Shown here: positions 59,977 through 64,000 of the stretch, piece by piece
Position numbering within the stretch: the first letter of the stretch is position 1
Layout of the letters: each line of letters starts with the position of its first letter
Source: Allopusillimonas sp008369125
GTDB lineage: Bacteria > Pseudomonadota > Gammaproteobacteria > Burkholderiales > Burkholderiaceae_B
Length of the DNA stretch: 64,000 nucleotides
Direction: 5' to 3'
NCBI RefSeq assembly: GCF_008369125.1
Contig: NZ_VOAY01000006.1
Coordinates: 186,001 to 250,000 of the forward strand
Translations under genes and position numbers: made by a program
The notes under the pieces: generated by a model
The model's database searches: none
The model's input: only the letters and a program-made list of their open reading frames with translations
Told to the model about the DNA's origin: nothing

Positions 59977-62900
59977 ATGGCTATCGAAACAGACTCCCCA
60001 CTATCCCTTTCTTCCACCCAGCAGACGCTTGCTGCCCTGAAACCTGGGCAAAGGCTCATCCAGCCTTTGCCTCCCGGTTCGGGTGATGCATGGCTGCTGG
60101 CTGACCTCGCGCGTCAGTCGGGTAACACAATTGTCGTGGTGTGCGCCGACCCACTGGCAGCGCAGCGGCTGGCCGAAGAGGTGCTGCTGTTTGCGCCTGA
60201 TCTGCGGGCACGCCAACTGCCAGACTGGGAAACCCTGCCCTACGACAGCTTCTCACCCCATCAAGATCTGGTATCAGAGCGCCTGCGCACCATGCACGCA
60301 CTCATGCAGCGCAGCGTCGACATTCTTACCGTACCGGTGACCACGGCGCTGTATCGCCTGGCCCCGCCTGAGTTCATGGCGGCCTATACGTTTTCGTTCA
60401 CCCAAGGCGACACGCTGGACGAAGAAGGGCTACGCAGCCAGCTAACGCTTGCTAATTATTCGCATGTCACACAGGTTACGTCTCCTGGCGAGTTCTGCAT
60501 ACGGGGCGGCCTCATTGATCTGTTCCCCATGGGTTCGGTCCTGCCCTATCGTCTCGACCTGTTTGACAACGAAATCGAATCCATACGCAGTTTCGATATC
60601 GACACACAGCGCAGCCTGTACCCCGTCAAGAGTGTGCAGTTGCTGCCCGGCCGAGAGTTCCCCATGGACGAGGCGGCCCGCAACCGCTTCCGGGCCAGGT
60701 TTCGCGAAACCTTCGAGGGCGACCCTTCGCGCGCGCTGCCTTACAAAGACATCGGCAATGGCATCGCCTTCGCCGGTATTGAATACTACCTGCCCCTGTT
60801 CTTCGACACCACCGCCACGCTGTTTGACTACCTCCCTGCACAGGCGATCACGGTTAGCATGGGGGACATCAGCGGTGCCATTCAGCGTTTTACTCAAGAC
60901 ACCCACAGTCGCTATCAGTTTCTGAAAAGCGATCGCGAGCGGCCCATACTGCCACCCGAGCGCTTGTTTCTCAATGAAGAAGCCCTTTTTGGGCAGTTCA
61001 AGGGGTTTGCCCGGCTCGCACTCACCGGCGAACCGCCACACCCTGAATTCTTTCTGCCGCCTCAGGTTGCCGTGGCGCGTCGGGCCGAAGACCCGGTAGC
61101 CAGCCTGCGCAAACTTATCGGCCACGAAGGTGGTCGTATCGTGCTGTGTGCTGATTCAGCCGGGCGACGCGAAACCCTGGTGCAAATGCTGGCCGAGTTC
61201 GGCATAAGCCCCGATACCGGGGTTGAGTCGCTGCAAGATTTCTTCCACTCAGACAGCCACTTCGCCCTGGTAACAGCCCCCCTAACCCTGGGCTTTGGCG
61301 TAAACGACCAGCGCATCACACTGCTGACAGAAAATGATCTGTACCCCACACAGGCCAGGCCCACGCGTCGAGGTCGACGCACGCAGGAGCGCAGCAGCGA
61401 CATCGAGGCCATGGTACGTGACCTCTCCGAGCTGCGCGCAGGCGATCCCGTCGTTCATGCCCAGCATGGCATAGGACGCTACCTGGGCCTTAAAGAAATG
61501 GATCTGGGCGAAGGGCTGATGGAGTTTCTCCATCTTGAATACGCCAACGGCAGTACCCTGTATGTGCCCGTATCTCAACTGCATGTTATCGCACGCTACA
61601 GCGGCGCCGACCCCGAGCAGGCCCCACTGCACCAATTAGGCTCAGGCCAATGGGACAAAGCCCGCCGCAAGGCCGCCCGTCAGGTGCGCGATGCTGCCGC
61701 CGAATTACTGTCGCTTTATGCCCTGCGCGCCGCGCGCGAAGGGTTTCGTTTCAAGCTTCCACCTGCTGACTACCAGGCCTTTGCTGAAGGGTTTGGGTTC
61801 GAAGAAACCCCCGACCAAGCGGCCGCCATTGAAGCAGTTCTTGGTGATATGACTTCTGGCCAACCCATGGATCGCCTGGTTTGCGGTGATGTGGGTTTCG
61901 GCAAAACCGAAGTCGCCCTGCGTGCTGCGTTTGTGGCGGTCATGAATGGAAAGCAGGTCGCCTTGCTGTGCCCCACCACGCTGCTGGCCGAGCAGCATGC
62001 CCAGACCTTTGCCGACCGCTTTGCCGATTGGCCTGTAAAAATCGCCGAACTCTCGCGCTTCCGTTCGAGCAAAGAAGTGTCGGCGGCCATCGAGGGCCTT
62101 AACAACGGCACCATCGACATTGTAATTGGCACCCACAAAATCTTATCCAAAGACGTCAAGTTCAAGCGGCTTGGTCTGGTGCTCATCGACGAAGAGCACC
62201 GCTTTGGTGTGCGCCAAAAAGAGGCACTCAAGGCCTTGCGCGCCGAGGTCGACATACTTACGCTCACGGCCACGCCTATCCCACGCACCTTAGGCATGTC
62301 GCTCGAAGGTATACGTGATTTCTCGGTTATTGCAACCGCCCCTCAAAAGCGTCTGGCCATCAAAACCTTTGTACGGCGCGAAGACGGTAGCACCATACGT
62401 GAAGCAATACTTCGTGAACTCAAACGGGGCGGGCAGGTGTACTTTTTGCATAATGAGGTAGAAACCATTCTCAACCGGCGCGCCAAGCTCGAAGAACTGG
62501 TGCCCGAAGCGCGCATCGCGGTTGCGCACGGCCAAATGCCAGAGCGCGAGCTTGAAGACGTCATGAAGGGTTTCTATCAGCAACGCTATAACGTATTGCT
62601 ATGCACCACCATTATTGAAACCGGCATTGACGTGCCCACCGCCAACACCATTGTCATCCACCGCGCAGACCGCCTGGGCCTGGCTCAGCTGCACCAATTG
62701 CGCGGACGGGTGGGCCGATCACATCACCAGGCCTATGCCTATCTCTTGACCCCTGGCGAAGATGCCATCACCAACAACGCCAAGAAGCGCTTGGAGGCTA
62801 TACAGGCCATGGAAGAACTTGGCTCGGGCTTTTTCCTGGCCATGCATGACCTCGAGATCCGCGGAACAGGCGAAGTACTGGGCGAATCGCAATCAGGCAA

Positions 62901-63435
62901 CATCCACGAGATTGGTTTCTCCATGTATTCAGACATGCTTAACACCGCTGTGCGTGCGCTCAAGTCTGGTGAAGAGCCCGACCTCGAGTCCCCGTTTGCT
63001 GCTCAGTGCGAGGTAAACCTGCATGCATCGGCACTGCTGCCAGCCGATTATTGCCCTGATGTCCAGGCTCGCTTGGGGCTGTATAAAAAGCTGTCACATG
63101 CTCGCCACGAAGACGACCTCATCCTAATACAAGAAGAGCTCATCGACCGCTACGGGAAACTGCCAGAGGCTGCCCAAACCCTGATTGCCACACACCGACT
63201 GCGCATTCATGCAGAGCCTATGGGGGTCATTAAGATCGAGGCCAGCGAAGGTCAGGCATCGGTGCAGTTTTCTGCCAAACCCAATGTCGACCCGCTGCGT
63301 ATTATTGAACTGCTGCAAAAGCGCAGAGATGTGCGCCTGGCAGGCCAGGACAAACTTAAAATTGAAATAAAAGAAGGGCAAAAGGTTGCTACGCGCATAG
63401 ACGCGGTGCGAAGCGTGCTTGCTGCCCTGCAGTAA
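59977..63435 (+). CDS. mfd: Transcription-repair coupling factor Mfd
   Basis: Removes stalled RNA polymerase at DNA damage and recruits UvrA. 1152 aa from ATG 59977 (MAIETDSPLS); ATG 59965 adds four residues. UvrB-like N-terminal domains (WETLPYDSFSPHQDLVSERL; GEFCIRGGLIDLFP), CarD-like RNA polymerase-binding domain (GDPVVHAQHGIGRYLGLKEM), then helicase motifs GDVGFGKTEVALRAAF, DEEHRFGVRQKE, LTATPIPRTL and RVGRSHHQAYAYLL. The C-terminal D7 domain is present. Convergent with serB. Confidence 0.97.
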   Translation: MAIETDSPLSLSSTQQTLAALKPGQRLIQPLPPGSGDAWLLADLARQSGNTIVVVCADPLAAQRLAEEVLLFAPDLRARQLPDWETLPYDSFSPHQDLVSERLRTMHALMQRSVDILTVPVTTALYRLAPPEFMAAYTFSFTQGDTLDEEGLRSQLTLANYSHVTQVTSPGEFCIRGGLIDLFPMGSVLPYRLDLFDNEIESIRSFDIDTQRSLYPVKSVQLLPGREFPMDEAARNRFRARFRETFEGDPSRALPYKDIGNGIAFAGIEYYLPLFFDTTATLFDYLPAQAITVSMGDISGAIQRFTQDTHSRYQFLKSDRERPILPPERLFLNEEALFGQFKGFARLALTGEPPHPEFFLPPQVAVARRAEDPVASLRKLIGHEGGRIVLCADSAGRRETLVQMLAEFGISPDTGVESLQDFFHSDSHFALVTAPLTLGFGVNDQRITLLTENDLYPTQARPTRRGRRTQERSSDIEAMVRDLSELRAGDPVVHAQHGIGRYLGLKEMDLGEGLMEFLHLEYANGSTLYVPVSQLHVIARYSGADPEQAPLHQLGSGQWDKARRKAARQVRDAAAELLSLYALRAAREGFRFKLPPADYQAFAEGFGFEETPDQAAAIEAVLGDMTSGQPMDRLVCGDVGFGKTEVALRAAFVAVMNGKQVALLCPTTLLAEQHAQTFADRFADWPVKIAELSRFRSSKEVSAAIEGLNNGTIDIVIGTHKILSKDVKFKRLGLVLIDEEHRFGVRQKEALKALRAEVDILTLTATPIPRTLGMSLEGIRDFSVIATAPQKRLAIKTFVRREDGSTIREAILRELKRGGQVYFLHNEVETILNRRAKLEELVPEARIAVAHGQMPERELEDVMKGFYQQRYNVLLCTTIIETGIDVPTANTIVIHRADRLGLAQLHQLRGRVGRSHHQAYAYLLTPGEDAITNNAKKRLEAIQAMEELGSGFFLAMHDLEIRGTGEVLGESQSGNIHEIGFSMYSDMLNTAVRALKSGEEPDLESPFAAQCEVNLHASALLPADYCPDVQARLGLYKKLSHARHEDDLILIQEELIDRYGKLPEAAQTLIATHRLRIHAEPMGVIKIEASEGQASVQFSAKPNVDPLRIIELLQKRRDVRLAGQDKLKIEIKEGQKVATRIDAVRSVLAALQ

Positions 63436-63516
63436 CGCAGCACCGCTGACCTTTTTACGGCAACCGGGCGTTTAACGCGTCAGGTTGCCTGACAAGGGCT
63501 TCACACTGCCCTGCCA

Positions 63517-63540
63517 GCATGCCATCGCCCCGTGGCATGC
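63517..63540. repeat. Inverted repeat between mfd and serB
   Basis: GCATGCCA/TGGCATGC, an 8-bp perfect stem with an 8-base loop, between the convergent mfd and serB stops. There is no T-run on either side, so termination by it would be weak. Confidence 0.4.
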
Positions 63541-63550
63541 CTCGTTCAGC

Positions 63551-64000
63551 TTAGTGGGCGCGCCGGAACCAGTTCAAAATGGCATCGAGTGGGCTAAAAT
63601 TTAATGCAAAACTGGCCTGCTCGCGTACTACCGGTTTAGCGCGGTAGGCCACAGAATACCGCGCCAATGCCAGCATTTTCAAATCATTGGCGCCATCGCC
63701 TACCGCAATAATTTGCGCACTTGTGGCGCCCAACTCGTCGGCCAAGGCTTGCAGGTGCGCGGCCTTGGCGGCCGCATCAACAATAACGCCACTAACACGA
63801 CCCGTAAGCAAGCCGCCCTGTTCTTCGAGCACGTTGGCGTGGCAGGCATCTAGCCCCAGACGTTGCTTCATCCGTTCGGTAAAAAACGTAAAACCACCAG
63901 AAACCAACAAGGTTTTCACCCCGTGGCGCTTTACGCCTGCGATCAATTCCTCAGCGCCAGGGTTGAGCCGCAGCCTTTCTTCATAGACACGCTCCAGCGC
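63551..64000 (-). CDS. serB: Phosphoserine phosphatase SerB, C-terminal part, cut by window edge
   Basis: Final step of serine synthesis. Only the C-terminal 149 residues are in the window, reading from the right edge (ALERVYEERLRLNPG). HAD motifs II and III are seen in TLLVSGGFTFF and VGDGANDLKML, with the SerB-typical GGFTFFTERMKQRLGLD and YRAKPVVREQA. The N-terminal ACT-like and FDMD nucleophile part lies beyond the edge. Confidence 0.94.
   Translation of the reverse strand, partial: ALERVYEERLRLNPGAEELIAGVKRHGVKTLLVSGGFTFFTERMKQRLGLDACHANVLEEQGGLLTGRVSGVIVDAAAKAAHLQALADELGATSAQIIAVGDGANDLKMLALARYSVAYRAKPVVREQASFALNFSPLDAILNWFRRAH

Noticed and set aside
60442..61125. 227-aa minus-strand frame within mfd
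   Set aside because: Antisense shadow of a conserved helicase.
1..64000. tRNA, rRNA, insertion sequence, phage, toxin-antitoxin or defence genes
   Set aside because: Looked for on both strands; nothing with the needed motifs, inverted terminal repeats or gene content was found.

Overview
The window is a continuous piece of a betaproteobacterial chromosome, most likely order Burkholderiales, family Alcaligenaceae or close to it; the genus cannot be fixed from sequence alone. The reasons are the gene order (rpmF-plsX-fabHDG-acpP-fabF-rpoE-rseA-rseB-mucD-lepA; smc-zipA-ligA; msrB-yciB-bolA-parvulin; rluC next to a HAD phosphatase; an orphan RnfB-like ferredoxin followed by nth), a Ris-like OmpR/EnvZ pair, and a cytoplasmic PHB depolymerase. 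Codon use is GC-rich and even throughout. I see no insertion sequence, integrase, prophage, tRNA, rRNA or CRISPR array; nearly every gene is a recognisable core gene or a transporter.

Layout. 1-11.3 kb (minus strand): DUF177 protein and L32, the fatty-acid/phospholipid genes plsX, fabH, fabD, fabG, acpP, fabF, then the envelope-stress sigma factor with its anti-sigma pair, the periplasmic protease MucD and the start of lepA. This joins membrane lipid synthesis to surveillance of envelope damage. 11.4-17 kb: Maf pyrophosphatase, an RsmI-like methyltransferase and a lipoprotein amidase (plus); the MsrPQ periplasmic methionine-sulfoxide repair pair, a HAD phosphatase and RluC (minus). 17-21 kb: RNase E with a long structured leader and a very long disordered tail. 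21.3-26.8 kb (minus): accD, trpA, trpB, relA. 26.9-32.3 kb: a flavodoxin-like protein, RidA, PncB, 7Fe ferredoxin, PHB depolymerase, RnfB-like ferredoxin and Nth.

32.4-42.1 kb holds two complete branched-chain-amino-acid-type (HAAT) ABC importers facing each other: livG-livF-livK-livH-livM on plus, and livK-livH-livMG(fused)-livF on minus, meeting at a perfect 16-bp hairpin terminator. 42.3-44.4 kb: msrB, yciB, bolA and a Par27-like parvulin. 44.5-51.3 kb (minus): ligA, zipA, smc. 51.6-64 kb: an LplT-like transporter, family-4 uracil-DNA glycosylase, a TsaB-RimI fusion, ompR/envZ, a peroxiredoxin, ispF, ispD, mfd and the 3' part of serB.

The window is mainly housekeeping and I found no clear new multi-gene system. 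The points most worth a second look are the structured 494-bp rne leader, low-complexity insertions in several core enzymes (LigA, IspD, UDG, YceD, RelA, RNase E), an Arg in place of the Walker A Lys in one LivF, the TsaB-RimI and LivM-LivG fusions, mRNA stem-loops after both binding-protein genes, possible near-leaderless mfd and smc transcripts, repeated TGTAACA boxes before ompR, and a YgfX-like small gene coupled to rpoE.
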